From Zygnema cylindricum (lineage: Eukaryota; Streptophyta; Zygnematophyceae; Zygnematales; Zygnemataceae), in the NCBI GenBank assembly GCA_037447655.1, contig JBBHKE010002193.1, positions 62,001 to 126,000 of the forward strand: DNA of 64,000 bases. Direction: 5' to 3'. A program made the position numbers and the translations under genes. How positions within the stretch are numbered: the stretch's first letter is position 1; every line of letters starts with the position of its first letter. Under the pieces are notes generated by a model, which was not told the DNA's origin, did not search any database, and saw only the letters and a list, made by a program, of their open reading frames with translations. This document shows, piece after piece, positions 1-9,438 of this stretch.

Positions 1-631
1 CTATGACATGAATACTAGTTGAGTCAAATTCCACAATATAATCCTTCACAGATCCAGTCTGCTTACAATTCAGCCACTTTTCTTCCATTCTGGATTTAAA
101 AGTGACAGACAAGAAACGCGATTTGATCGCGGTATTAAAAGTTTCCCAATCAGCATTATCAGGAATCAATTTAGACCTTCTCTGAGTATAATACCAAATC
201 TGAGCATCGCCTTTCAGACAGTTAACAGCAAAAGAAGTGTAATCATCACGATCGCAATTTCTAGACTCCAAATAATATTCCATATGAAAAATCCAAGCAT
301 CCAACTCATCAATCCTCTTACCATCAAACGATAGTGCCTCACTGATAGACAATTTTAGATCCCTTATCTTCTTAGGTCTATCATGATCATCCTCCCTAAA
401 ACTGGTATTCCTTTTACTACTCTCACCCTTTTGGTCATTCATATCATTCTTGGTCTGAATTAAGTTGATAAGTTCATCTAATTTCTCATTTGAAACATTT
501 CCATTTTCTTTGACAACTTTTAATTCACTTTTCAATTCGGAAATGGTTTCATCCACAGCGGTAGCATGATTATCAAATCTTTTGACCAATTTCACAGTTC
601 GCTTCTTCAACACATTCAAAGCATTCTCCAT
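1..631 (-). CDS. Ty3/gypsy Gag, 3' part cut by window edge
   Basis: The minus strand is open from the ATG at 631 to the left edge (about 210 codons), so this is a partial gene without its stop. The first ~90 residues are charged and coil-like. The rest matches the Retrotrans_gag fold: an AWIFHMEYYLE segment, then LKGDAQIWYY, then a tryptophan and an IKSRFLS helix. Gag forms the cytoplasmic particle in which the element RNA is copied. The start was chosen because an in-frame TGA lies just upstream. A tRNA primer site and LTR edge lie at 1416-1430 in the matching orientation, which supports a 5'-LTR-leader-gag order on the minus strand. The visible stretch has no internal stop, so this copy may be fairly young. 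Protease and pol would lie beyond position 1. Confidence 0.8.
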   Translation of the reverse strand, partial: MENALNVLKKRTVKLVKRFDNHATAVDETISELKSELKVVKENGNVSNEKLDELINLIQTKNDMNDQKGESSKRNTSFREDDHDRPKKIRDLKLSISEALSFDGKRIDELDAWIFHMEYYLESRNCDRDDYTSFAVNCLKGDAQIWYYTQRRSKLIPDNADWETFNTAIKSRFLSVTFKSRMEEKWLNCKQTGSVKDYIVEFDSTSIHVI

Positions 632-1415
632 TTCACGTTTCCATGCAGAATTTGCTATTATCACACAATTAAATCAAGCAAAAGGAAAGATAGAGTATAA
701 TTTCCCAAAGAAATTTGCTGCAGGTTTGAAGTCCTTAGATTGCTCCAATCCAAAACTTCTTCTCCTTAACAAATCCTTTGAAAAGATTGAGATCTGAGAA
801 ATTAAAAAGACATTGACAATAAATTAGTACAAATTCAAATTTTCAATTTCTCAACATTGAAACAGAAATGTAAGAATTTCCCCTTAAATTTTGCAATAGC
901 AAAAATTGAAAGCTATCAAAGGTAATATTTAACCAAAAATTTTGCAACAACAAAATTGAAATGAATCAAAGGTAACAATTTAGGGTTTGAAAAGTTTTGA
1001 GTCATTTCTGGACTCTTTTGCTCTTAAAGAAGTAAAGTACTCCACTTTCCTTCTCCTCTATTAGCAAATTTCCCATTTCCCACTACATCAGGATCTTTAC
1101 TCTCTAATCCTCACCCTTCATGGCTTCAAGCCCTCCCTCTACACATGAATCATTGCTAGGAGAAGGCAAGTTTGTTTGGCCTCTAGGTAATTGGAGTGAG
1201 CTTCGGCGGTGGCTACACTGCCCACCCCGCCTTAGTCCTTAGGACCTGAGCACGCCCCACATCTAACCAGCGGCCGCTGGCAGTGTGATCACTCAGTTTC
1301 CCTCCAATCCCCTACCACTTCACATTGTGGTTCTACCGACACAGGTTAGAGCACCCTCACCGGTCACGGCAATAGATTTTCGGGTGAGCAAACTTCTCCC
1401 TGGTTTCTAACCAAA
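632..1415 (-). other. Untranslated leader of the left-edge gypsy element
   Basis: This interval lies between the tRNA primer site (1416-1427) and the gag ATG. The gag-proximal half is AT-rich and holds repeated AAATTGAAA-like words; 1190-1400 is GC-richer. No coding frame with family similarity is seen. By position it should be the leader that carries packaging signals; that role is inferred. Confidence 0.5.
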
Positions 1416-1427
1416 GCTCCGATACCA
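1416..1427 (-). promoter_or_regulatory. Primer binding site, initiator-Met tRNA type
   Basis: The minus strand reads TGGTATCGGAGC, the plant initiator-Met tRNA primer-site sequence with one change. It lies three bases inside a TG/CA LTR edge, and the same 12-mer recurs in copia-2 and copia-3 in this window. It marks where minus-strand DNA synthesis would start. Confidence 0.85.
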
Positions 1428-1429
1428 TA

Positions 1430-1985
1430 TGTAACAGGATCTCCTACCTCTCAGAAAATCCCATTACTACAAACAATTCCAACCACACATTCCACACATC
1501 GGAAAATACACATCCACATTGGAAAACACTCACATAAGGATAACTTTAAATTAGAAGAAGCTTTTGTCCACATAACATTAGCTTGGTCTCTTGCCCTCGT
1601 GGCTCAACCCTTCAATTTAAAGTGTTTCCTCTACTCTCCACTCTTAATAATTCTATCTCTTAACTACTAAAACACTATTTAGTTAGTAAGAGATTCCAAT
1701 GCAAAAATGCCTTTTCTCCAATTTGGTATTAATCGCTCAGGACCAAGATCAGCTGGAATTTCCACAAACTTCTCCAAAGGAAAAGATGTCTACTCTCCCC
1801 TTACACTTCACTATTTATCCATCATCGCCCTGGACTCGCCAGGCCAGAGTCAACGCTCCGTTTTAACAGGCTTTTACCTGGGCCAATCATTGATCAGCAA
1901 AGACTCAGACTGACCAATGCAAAAACGTGCGAAATCTCTTACTAACTACTTAGCACTTTACTAACCAATCAAACGTTACGTTTCA
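1430..1985 (-). repeat. 5' LTR of the left-edge gypsy element, outer edge unresolved
   Basis: The inner edge is at 1430, where plus-strand TGTAACAGG gives the minus-strand LTR end CCTGTTACA next to the primer site. The outer edge is not clear. TGTTACA at 2390-2396 is a possible mirror end, which would give an LTR of about 967 bp. The second LTR is outside the window, so the length cannot be checked by repeat matching. Confidence 0.45.
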
Positions 1986-2399
1986 CTACGCAACATTTAC
2001 GTGCAAAAGTGCGCGCCAAACGAAACGCGACTTCGCACGATCGTGCGTAACAAATTTCGCACGCGAAACTTCCTACAAAATTCCTTTAAGTAAAAGTGAC
2101 GTTTCGTACTAAAATTTGTACGAAACGAACCACCGTGCATACTAAACGTTTCGTTAGAACTTTATGAAACGTACACGCGTAATTTCGGTACTAATTTGAC
2201 CCTTAACCCGTTTCAATGATACCCACTTGTTATTTAGACCCCACGCTGTCACCTAAATGCACCCATCGCTATAACTTTTAAAATATAACTCCAAATAGCG
2301 TGATTCTTTTGCGGACGTCTACCGAATTTAGTACTCTATAATCATAACACCTAAATACCCCTTTATAAACAAGTTCGATCCGCTATTGCTGTTACACCT
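1986..2399. other. Non-coding stretch without an identified gene
   Basis: No gene is seen. It is rich in CG-containing words such as ACGAAACG and holds a perfect 14-bp palindrome CGCACGATCGTGCG near 2035. Part may belong to the gypsy LTR and part to the family A fragment that ends at 2494. Confidence 0.4.
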
Positions 2400-2494
2400 T
2401 TTAAAAAAAATAATAATTCTTAACTAGCGTCAATGACGGTATATTTACTTCCACACTATTTAAACTTTGACACTAATAACGATGCGCGGTGTAG
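2400..2494 (-). mobile_element. End fragment of family A inverted-repeat element
   Basis: The right end reads CACTAATAACGATGCGCGGTG followed by TA, the reverse complement of the left end of the complete copy at 44194. The preceding ~80 bp (a block with TATTTACTTCCACACTATTTAAACT) also matches that copy. The other terminus was not found to the left, so this is a truncated copy. Confidence 0.6.
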
Positions 2495-3164
2495 TTTCTC
2501 ACTTCACGTGATCTCCATTGTAAGAGCACACACCGACATGCTCTCACACCGATATTTGACTAAACCTCAAAAATAGAATTTAATCGCGAACCGTTACACT
2601 GGACTTAAATTAAAGGACACAAATTAAAGGACGATTAAAGGACGACATACAACATGTATAAACTCGCACGAATCGAAATAAACTTGGTAAAATATAAAAA
2701 AGCATACCCGCGTATAAATATGGATGAGCTCACATGAAGTGAGAAACTATGTGCACGCAGCCATTTTATTTATATAAGGCCGCCGCAGTTTTTTTACAGT
2801 AAATCTGCGCCGTTGACGGTCGACGTTCAGAAGCGCGACACATTTTTAACTGCCGTTACAATATTTCGCCAGTCAAATTTGTTCGAAGGGTTGACCGTCA
2901 AATCTGAACTTAATGGTACGTAGCTTGTACGAAACTGTATTTCAAATGTACAATTTCTGACAACTACCTGCGCACAACAAAAATCGTCTCTGCGATTAGC
3001 AATTCCCAAGCGTAAATTTCAAAGCCGAACGATGCAAACTGTCGTTGTTTACCTGTTAATACGCTGATTTACGATGTAGCGCGGGAAAATTACAGAAAGT
3101 CAAGATTCAATTGGAGAGCTCCCGACCTGCACTGTACAGTATAGTACATCGTCAATGTTTTTTA
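2495..3164. other. Non-coding stretch, no gene seen
   Basis: No convincing gene. The end of this interval (3131-3157, ACTGTACAGTATAGTACATCG) is roughly mirrored at 3338-3368 (CGGTGTACTATACTGTACCG), so a larger decayed inverted repeat probably encloses the element at 3165-3313. Confidence 0.4.
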
Positions 3165-3313
3165 CGCCACTTAAAACCTTTTTTCTCCGTACACACTTGC
3201 TGGATTTTTAATTTGAGACCGCCAATCAGAAGCTGAGAATGTTACCTTTGAATCGCAACCGTCTGATCCACAATCTGACAAGTGTGTACGGAAAAAAGAT
3301 GTTTTAAGTGGCG
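3165..3313. mobile_element. Short inverted-repeat element (MITE), 149 bp
   Basis: Arms at 3165-3199 and 3279-3313 are near-perfect inverted repeats of ~35 bp, beginning CGCCACTTAAAAC and ending GTTTTAAGTGGCG, with an internal TCCGTACACACTTG / CAAGTGTGTACGGA pair. There is no coding capacity. A diverged relative lies near 53578-53725 (TTTCTCCGTACATTCTTGTC ... AAAGATGTTTTACGCGGCG). Confidence 0.75.
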
Positions 3314-3878
3314 AAATAAACATAAACACTAATAGCGATTCACGGTGTACTATACTGTACCGTACTGTAGTGTACCACTCGAAACGAGGAGACTCACGGA
3401 GGACATTTCTATTGAGGACAGTACAATGATGACAGCTGCGGGAGAAAATTGTACTGCACAGTGTTGGATACATTGGGGAATCGGGCGCTAGACGTTTCGC
3501 CCCTTAAGGGGACAATCAACTGTATATCGAGTTCGATGTAGATGTGATAGTTTCGGTTTTGCGTCTGGTACAGTTTCCTATGTACGGTTGTTAAGTACCC
3601 AGCTCATCTTTAACAGTATTGAAATCACTAATTTTGTTGACTCTTATTTAGGCCCTAAATCATAAATTAGCTATATTAACGTCAAAATAGAATTAGCGCA
3701 ATATGGAAAGCTTTCATTAAGAGTTAACCACTTTATATTATGTTCCTAAAATTGAGCATTATTTAACGAAGTCGTTTTTCCTATAAAACGCCCACGTGAC
3801 ATCACATTTGTCAAGTTAAGCGAGTTTCTTGTTTAAACAAACTTTAATGCTTTTTGGCTTGCACAAAGAGTGTGAGAA

Positions 3879-4640
3879 TTAGGGTACAACCCCATGTAAT
3901 TATAACTTAGCAAATTTACTTTGTATTGTAACGATGACCCTCCCTGCACTGTTTTCTAAGTGCCCCAATGCGTAAAACTAAGACATTCATACTCAGGAAT
4001 GTGACAACTGTATACGTAGACAATGCCCGTGACGATTACCAACGTCTATGTAATTTTTTAAAATAATTGGTACGTCGCAAACACATCGTATTTTTTTATA
4101 TGTTTTGGTACGCCGTATGTCTTGCGTGACATGGTAAACATACAACCTTCCCTCTATGTTATTCATGGCTAAACCAGATGCTTTTGTGTTTGTGCCACCT
4201 GACCAGTCGCCATGAATGAACACAAAATTCTTGAGGCCCCTGCAACATTAATGACATCATTTTTGTTTTTTTTGGGCGCGTTTGTTGGATTCTTCCCGAT
4301 GCGACTTAGTTCGTCGCTTTGAATATTTTCTCACGCTCCCCACTAGTGAACTTGGAGCCACCTTGTAAGAGAATGCAAAATGGTAAAGTTTAAAGGGGTG
4401 AATTGGGCTCAAGGTGAGAGAGGAAGTGTTTGTGAGTTGGAGTGGCGCCTTCACGGATTTTTCATCTTTTCGTGAAATGGAATTCTAGCCTTGAGACCCA
4501 TGCAAAAAAAAAATTACGTACAAGATGCAAGCGGACAAAAAAGAACACCCGTGTACATTTTCTCGTCGTCTGTGGTTGTGAGTCGGAAAACGAAAGACGC
4601 AAACTTGTGGTACATTTTACGTTTGAAGAATAACGCAAAT
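3879..4640 (+). mobile_element. Family C DNA element, right end missing (C1)
   Basis: It starts with TTAGGGTACAACCCCATGTAAT, the left terminus shared with copies at 44039, 52186 and 56644. Internal blocks (AACTTAGCAAATTTACTTTG, a GCGGACAAAAAAGAACA block, a final TTTGAAGAATAACGCAAATTGT block) match the same positions in the 22486 and 56644 copies. No right terminus is recognised. Small open frames here are not conserved between copies, so it is a non-autonomous element. Confidence 0.6.
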
Positions 4641-5147
4641 TGTAATTAACATTTTCTACAATTTCTTCTTATAAGTTTAACCGTAGTTGTACGACAACAA
4701 GTATTCGAGGAAAATTACATAAAAAAACCATTGCTTCAACACGTGGTTTTATCCTTACATAACATAAAGCATTATATAGGGTAATACATCTGCATTTGAA
4801 ATAGTGTTGATGCCAGCTCAACGTACACACGACAAAGTCGACACACAAATTGGCATCAAGTGCCAAAATTAATGTTAATGTCTTGTTTTATTTCTAAACA
4901 AAAACAAACATAATAACGTTACTAATACTCAACTAGCTTTTACACTATTTTTTATTATTAACATTAATAAAGTTTAATATAGTTATGAAATTTGGCATAG
5001 TTTTGTTGGAATCTCTTGATTGGCATACAATTTTTCTAGTCGCAATTCTTTGTGTTTGTCCTTCCAAGATTTAGAATTTAATAGTCTTGAAAGACGTACA
5101 GATGGGGTAAAAATGGGACATATTTCGATTACTAGAAAAACCTTATT
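4641..5147. other. AT-rich stretch, no gene assigned
   Basis: No family-level similarity is visible. This is the left outer flank of the copia-2 3' LTR. It could hold sequence from the lectin gene that copia-2 interrupted, but no TM or kinase exon can be read here, and no target-site duplication joins it to 30018. Confidence 0.3.
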
Positions 5148-5231
5148 CTGAAAGGATCGATAACACAATCGGTATGCACAGAAAATTGACAAATTACACA
5201 ATGCGGAAGCGCATTTAACTCAAATCAAACA
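5148..5231 (-). repeat. Copia-2 3' LTR, outer piece
   Basis: 84 bp matching the inner edge of the copia-2 5' LTR at 28747-28830 (shared GCAGAAAATTGACAAATTAC and TGCGGAAGCG). It breaks at 5231, where the gypsy element begins; the LTR resumes at 22281. Confidence 0.8.
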
Positions 5232-6169
5232 TGTCATGCCGTAAGACATCAGCGGGTATTCTGATTAAATCGTGTACTAATTGAAGTTTCGGTGACGTGA
5301 CAGGTACATACCCGAGAGTACAACTAGAGATTCGTACGGGACAAAGGTAGAAATATACTCTCGTACGGAACTACGGGAACACAATGTGAAATCAGCGTGG
5401 AACTGGACCACGGTACGGCATCAGATGTCAAGAATTCAAACAGCTACAAACCTACGACAGGTGTCAGAAGTCATGAACCCTTAGAGGTTCATGCATCATT
5501 TTTGCTTAGCTTAGGGAGGGTTTTCATCCTCAAGGTGTAGGTGTAAGGCAGTCCGAGGCGGCCACGCAGCGGTCGTCTCTTGAAACTGGCAGCGTTTTTA
5601 CATAGAAACCTGCCTGCTGAGAGACATGTAGGAATTAGGGTAGCCGTACGGATTAGTGAAAACATAGGATAAATGCCATTCGGCGAGATGGTAACTTTTG
5701 CAAATTAAGTACGGGAATCCAACATTGGAAGGTTGTCGTTTTCTGACAAGCATTTTTCTCGGGATTTGTCGAACTCTACTGTTAGGGTTTCACCTAAATA
5801 TTTAGTGACAGGCTAGTTTTTGAGTGAGGGTTTTTCCTTCTTTAGACCCATAGGTTAATGCTAGTAATTGTCTGTGAGCTTCTCGTTTTCTTTGTATTAA
5901 GACCTAACCTAATCTACCGGCGGAAGCCAGCCTACAAGGTTTCCCTCCTGTTTGTGTTCTACTTGTCGTGGTGCACGAATTGTGGTGTGCGGATTTGGTG
6001 TTTTCTTACTGTCAGAGCTGACTTGGCGGTCTAGTTCCAATCCTGTCCGGCTTTGTGGGAATACCGGCTATCTCGGCTCCTTCAACCGGTTAGGGAAGGT
6101 TTCTGGTCCGCTGGTTGGACTCCTGTACGGAATATTAAAAGACTTCAGAGCCTAGTGGCTACTGTCGCA
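5232..6169 (+). repeat. Gypsy terminal repeat L, 5' copy
   Basis: 938 bp beginning TGTCATGCCGTAAGAC and ending ACTGTCGCA. It matches 21086-22040 closely by eye. Its upstream neighbour is copia-2 LTR, not repeat A, although A precedes L in the 3' copy. The small open frame at 5952-6155 lies inside the repeat and is not a gene. Confidence 0.85.
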
Positions 6170-6935
6170 AATATTCCCGTACTTAATTTATTTTTATTTC
6201 TAATTTTCTTTATTCCTGGTGTCAATTAGTTTCTTTATTTCTAGTTTATTTTAAATTGTTTCATTTCTGATTTTCGTCATTCCTTGTTTCAATTGTTTTC
6301 TTTCTATCTAGTTAATGTAATTTGTTTCCTTTTCGAGTCTGGTGGTTTTCTTTAGATTGATTTAATCTGTTTTTATTGTCAATCTTTAGGGTTTCGTTGC
6401 TTCGTGGGCTTTGAATTGGATATTTTCGATTTTATCTGTAAATCCGGTATAGTTTCCTCTTTCTGTCTACTTAGCGGATTAACTCACTCAGAAAACCTAA
6501 CAAACCTAAAAACTTATAAACAAAAAAAAAATATCAATATTGAAAACCAAGAAAAAAAAATATATATACATTAAATATATAAATTAGCTTGCACGAATTA
6601 TCACATAAAATTATAACTACTTTAATAGTTGGGTAGAGTGTGGCTTAAAGCTAATACGCATACCCTAACAGGCTACTAACCACTTTGGCATTGAGCTTTG
6701 GTGTGATTACGATAACTTGGAGCTGGAGCATCGTTGGGAGATTTTTACAGTATCCTACTAGATGCTATCGCTATAGGTGAGTAACCGATCCTTGTGGGTG
6801 CAGGCGAGATACAGGTTATCAAGCTTACTTGTATAGAGGGTTATAGATTTTACCAAAGGCTACGCTCTTTTTCTTCGCATATGACATCATTGTTGCATGG
6901 TCCTAGATCTGACCTTGACCGATCTTGATTAACGG
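6170..6935 (+). other. Gypsy leader, first part
   Basis: Begins directly after repeat L. No standard tRNA primer site is recognised. An AT-rich, poly-A interrupted stretch at 6490-6620 may be a small insertion. No coding frame is seen. Confidence 0.4.
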
Positions 6936-7100
6936 TTTCCTGCTTTCTTACATCTGGCCGTGTTGGCCATGAATAGTTTCTTGCTTTATTACTTCTGGCC
7001 GTGTTGGCCCTGAACAGTTTCCTGCTTTATTACATCTGGCCGTGTTGGCCTTGAATAGTTTTATGTTTTATTAAATCTGGCCACAAGTGGCCTTGCATAG
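6936..7100 (+). repeat. 41-bp tandem repeat, four copies, each with a GGCC hairpin
   Basis: Four copies of a 41-bp unit of the form TTTCCTGCTTTATTACATCT-GGCC...GGCC-TTGAATAG lie end to end. Each holds TGGCCGTGTTGGCC or, in the last copy, TGGCCACAAGTGGCC, so all four can pair GGCC/GGCC. A fifth, diverged GGCTGTGAACAGCC hairpin follows at ~7157. The position in the RNA leader fits a packaging or dimerisation signal; that role is inferred. Confidence 0.8.
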
Positions 7101-7516
7101 GTGACATGTTCCTTCTTGGAGTGGCTTGAAGTGACTTATTGTGGTATTGCTTAGATCTGGCTGTGAACAGCCTTGTTAGGTGTGTTCAGGATTAGACTAA
7201 CCCCGGTGAAACAGAATAGACCAAATCGTTTACCGGGGTGCTTGTTTGCGTGGGTGCTTGTTTGCGTTAATTTGAAGACTTCTTGTGTGATTTGATTATT
7301 AGATTTGGCGTTGGGCATTTGAACACTGACCCTGAGTAGGGTCTGGCCTCTATTTGCATCTGGATAGGATGACTATCTGGTTACATGCCAACGGACTTGA
7401 ACAATTTACCGTTCCCACCAGGTACCACTAGAAGCTCCAGTCTTTACTGTGGACCGGGCCTAGATTTGAGTCCCGCCTGCTCACCTCCTGTCCAGTTTCT
7501 AGGTCATACCGATCAT
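7101..7516 (+). other. Gypsy leader or start of gag up to the copia-1 insertion
   Basis: Contains an inverted pair CCCCGGTGAAAC (7201) / GTTTACCGGGG (7229) able to form a stem, and a direct repeat GGGTGCTTGTTTGCGT at ~7236-7268. The gag start is probably near the end of this piece, because the coding frame is already open immediately after copia-1 at 13853; the ATG could not be fixed. Confidence 0.4.
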
Positions 7517-8239
7517 TGCAATTCTGTGTCCTCCATTAGACTACAGAATACATGAAGCCTCTAGATAGTATTTAACTAACCCACTTTAAGCCACGACCAC
7601 TACTGCCCCAGAAGGCAAACTGACAATTTGACTGCACCCCTGTGCAGCCTGGACTCCCCTGAGTTCGTAGCAAAAATAATCACTGAAAACGGCCAACCAG
7701 CCGATGAGTTATGAGCCGGCAAAATTTGCCAATTTATACAAAGCTCTCTTAGAGAGAGAGGTGTCAAAATTTCCTAAGTCCTAAATCTCCCTCACAACCC
7801 TTATCTACTAAAATACGAACCAATCATATTACTGTAAAGTACAGAAAGGTACTACGGCCGAAGTCGTTTCAGTACGGCTGGTGTACGACAAAGCTACTCA
7901 GTGGACGTGTGTCATTTTTCCACTCGTTCGTATATTCTCCGGAATTCTCGCGACCGAATGTCATCCTTCCACGCGGCGCCACGTCATGCCATGTCCATAA
8001 AAACCAAAGTGACCATTTTGCGATCTCGGCGATGACGTGCGCCGACGGATTAAATCCGACATTAAATGTCGACCGTTTAAAACAAATGTCTGTTTCATTT
8101 GTTTTGTGCGAAATGACGCTCGCACTAAACCTTAACAAGTTCTATGTTCGTTTCGTCCAAATTACAGTTAAATCATTTCAGTATAATACAATAGTTTAAA
8201 TATAAATGAAACCCTATATCATCTAACGGACTTCTACGA

Positions 8240-8315
8240 CAGACTGGTTAGAGTTAACGGCTACGCCGCGCTCTATCGGTCGGGGGTTCGAGTCCTGCCG
8301 GACTCAACCTTTTGT
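8240..8315 (+). other. tRNA-like segment with Pol III B box inside the copia-1 LTR
   Basis: Contains GGTTCGAGTCC at 8285-8295, a perfect match to the RNA polymerase III B box (GGTTCGANTCC), preceded ~40 bp upstream by GACTGGTTAGAG, which resembles a tRNA D-arm. It is conserved in the other LTR at ~13580-13655. A good cloverleaf could not be drawn: the T-stem has mismatches. It is on the strand opposite to the element's genes. It may be a tRNA-derived fragment or chance. Confidence 0.35.
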
Positions 8316-8320
8316 TGAGA

Positions 8321-8338
8321 GTGACTTAAGTCACTCTT
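8321..8338. repeat. Perfect 18-bp palindrome in LTR
   Basis: GAGTGACTTAAGTCACTC is a perfect palindrome, also present in the second LTR near 13662. Its role is unknown; it lies 25 bp after the B-box-like motif. Confidence 0.7.
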
Positions 8339-8513
8339 TAGTCCTTCCTATGGAGCTGAGGCAGCCATGGCTCCATCGCTCTCTCTGTCGTTCAGTGACT
8401 ACAACAAGTATGGGAGAAAGAGAGAAGAGATGGAGGCAGGCTGCCATCTTTTTCTATATTTTTCCGCTAATGTAATTTAGACCTAGAAAATACAAAAACT
8501 ACTAATTTCAACA

Positions 8514-8526
8514 CTCCCCTTATTTT
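8514..8526 (-). promoter_or_regulatory. Copia-1 polypurine tract
   Basis: The minus strand reads AAATAAGGGGAG immediately before the LTR start TGTTGAAATT. This is where plus-strand DNA synthesis would be primed. It fixes the inner edge of the 3' LTR. Confidence 0.8.
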
Positions 8527-8606
8527 CTAGTCTATTTTTAATTTTTCTTTTAATCCACATTTTTCCCTACAGTATTTTAACTTTGGTGAGGGCACAGGTT
8601 TGATCA

Positions 8607-9438
8607 TCATGTCGCTACCATTTCCTCATCAGATCTATATACAAGATTCACTATTTTATTCTCAACTTTTTCTTTTACAAAACTTAATTTTATGTCCATA
8701 TGTTTAGCTTTAAAATGATGTTTTGGATTGGCTGCAATTGCTTTGGCCGCTTGATTATCACAAAACACTTTATGCACTCCTTCTTTCATATCCTAGTTCT
8801 TGCAGCAAGGACTTGACCCACATCAACTCTTTCACAGCAGAACAAGAGGCCATGTATTCAGCCTCCATAGTGGAATGAGCAACCACCTTTTGTTGCTTAC
8901 CGCTCCAACAGCATGCACCTTCCTCAACATACAACACATAACCAGAAGTGCATCGTCTCTTAGGTGCGTCCCCGTAACTGGCATCACTCCAAGTAGTGAT
9001 GTCAGTGTGCTCCCCTCCCAAATGCAACCATAACTCTCTAGTTCCTACCACATATCTCATGACTCTCTTGGGTGCCTCCCAATCCCTCTTTCTAGGATCA
9101 TTCAGACTCCTACTGAGTACCCCAACTGCTGTCGCTATGTCTTGCCTGGTACAATTCATAAAATAGATTAAACTTCCTACGACCTATCTATAAGGGATAG
9201 TCTTCATAAACTCTCTCTCTTCTGTACTCATTTGATTATCTAAGATCATCACTTATCCTTCTACACTCCCATCACTTACTTTTTTCAAGTCCATGGGAGT
9301 GGTACAACTGTTAGCATTTTCCATCTGGAATTTCTCAAGCATATTACCTATTGTTTCTTTCTAAGTAAGTTTGATAATCTTCTTCCCCCTATCTCTCTGC
9401 ATTTGAATCCCCAAAATATATTTTGCCTCCCCTAAATC
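8607..9438 (-). pseudogene. Copia-1 RNase H region, interrupted
   Basis: C-terminal part of the copia polyprotein, which degrades the RNA strand during reverse transcription. Recognisable family blocks: NCTRQDIATAVGVLSRSL, WSDASYGD, STMEAEYMA and WVKSLLQELG in the frame ending at 8770, then FCDNQAAKAIA and KAKHMDIKLSFVKEKV in the frame ending at 8607. The frame runs directly on from the RT frame but carries stops at 9439, 9361, 9253 and 9184; at each, related copia proteins favour glutamine or a similar residue. A frameshift near 8780 separates the last ~60 codons. The natural C-terminus is lost in a further shift near 8607. Confidence 0.85.

Larger units (their letters stand above)
7517..8513 (-). 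repeat. Copia-1 3' LTR
   Basis: 997 bp bounded by TGCAATT and TTTCAACA on the plus strand, matching 12854-13852 with scattered substitutions (roughly 95% by eye). Open frames in it (7869-8138, 7909-8199) face each other inside the repeat and are not taken as genes. Confidence 0.9.

Noticed and set aside
1707-1913. 68-codon frame near the left LTR
   Set aside because: No family similarity; inside LTR-like DNA.
6936-7100. CRISPR-like array (four regular repeats)
   Set aside because: Units are contiguous without unique spacers, and the setting is a eukaryotic retrotransposon leader.
7869-8199. Two overlapping opposite-strand frames near 8 kb
   Set aside because: Both lie wholly inside the copia-1 LTR, and the matching frame in the other LTR is shorter.
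8220-8315. A genuine tRNA gene in the copia-1 LTR
   Set aside because: The B box is perfect, but the T-stem and anticodon arm do not pair properly.
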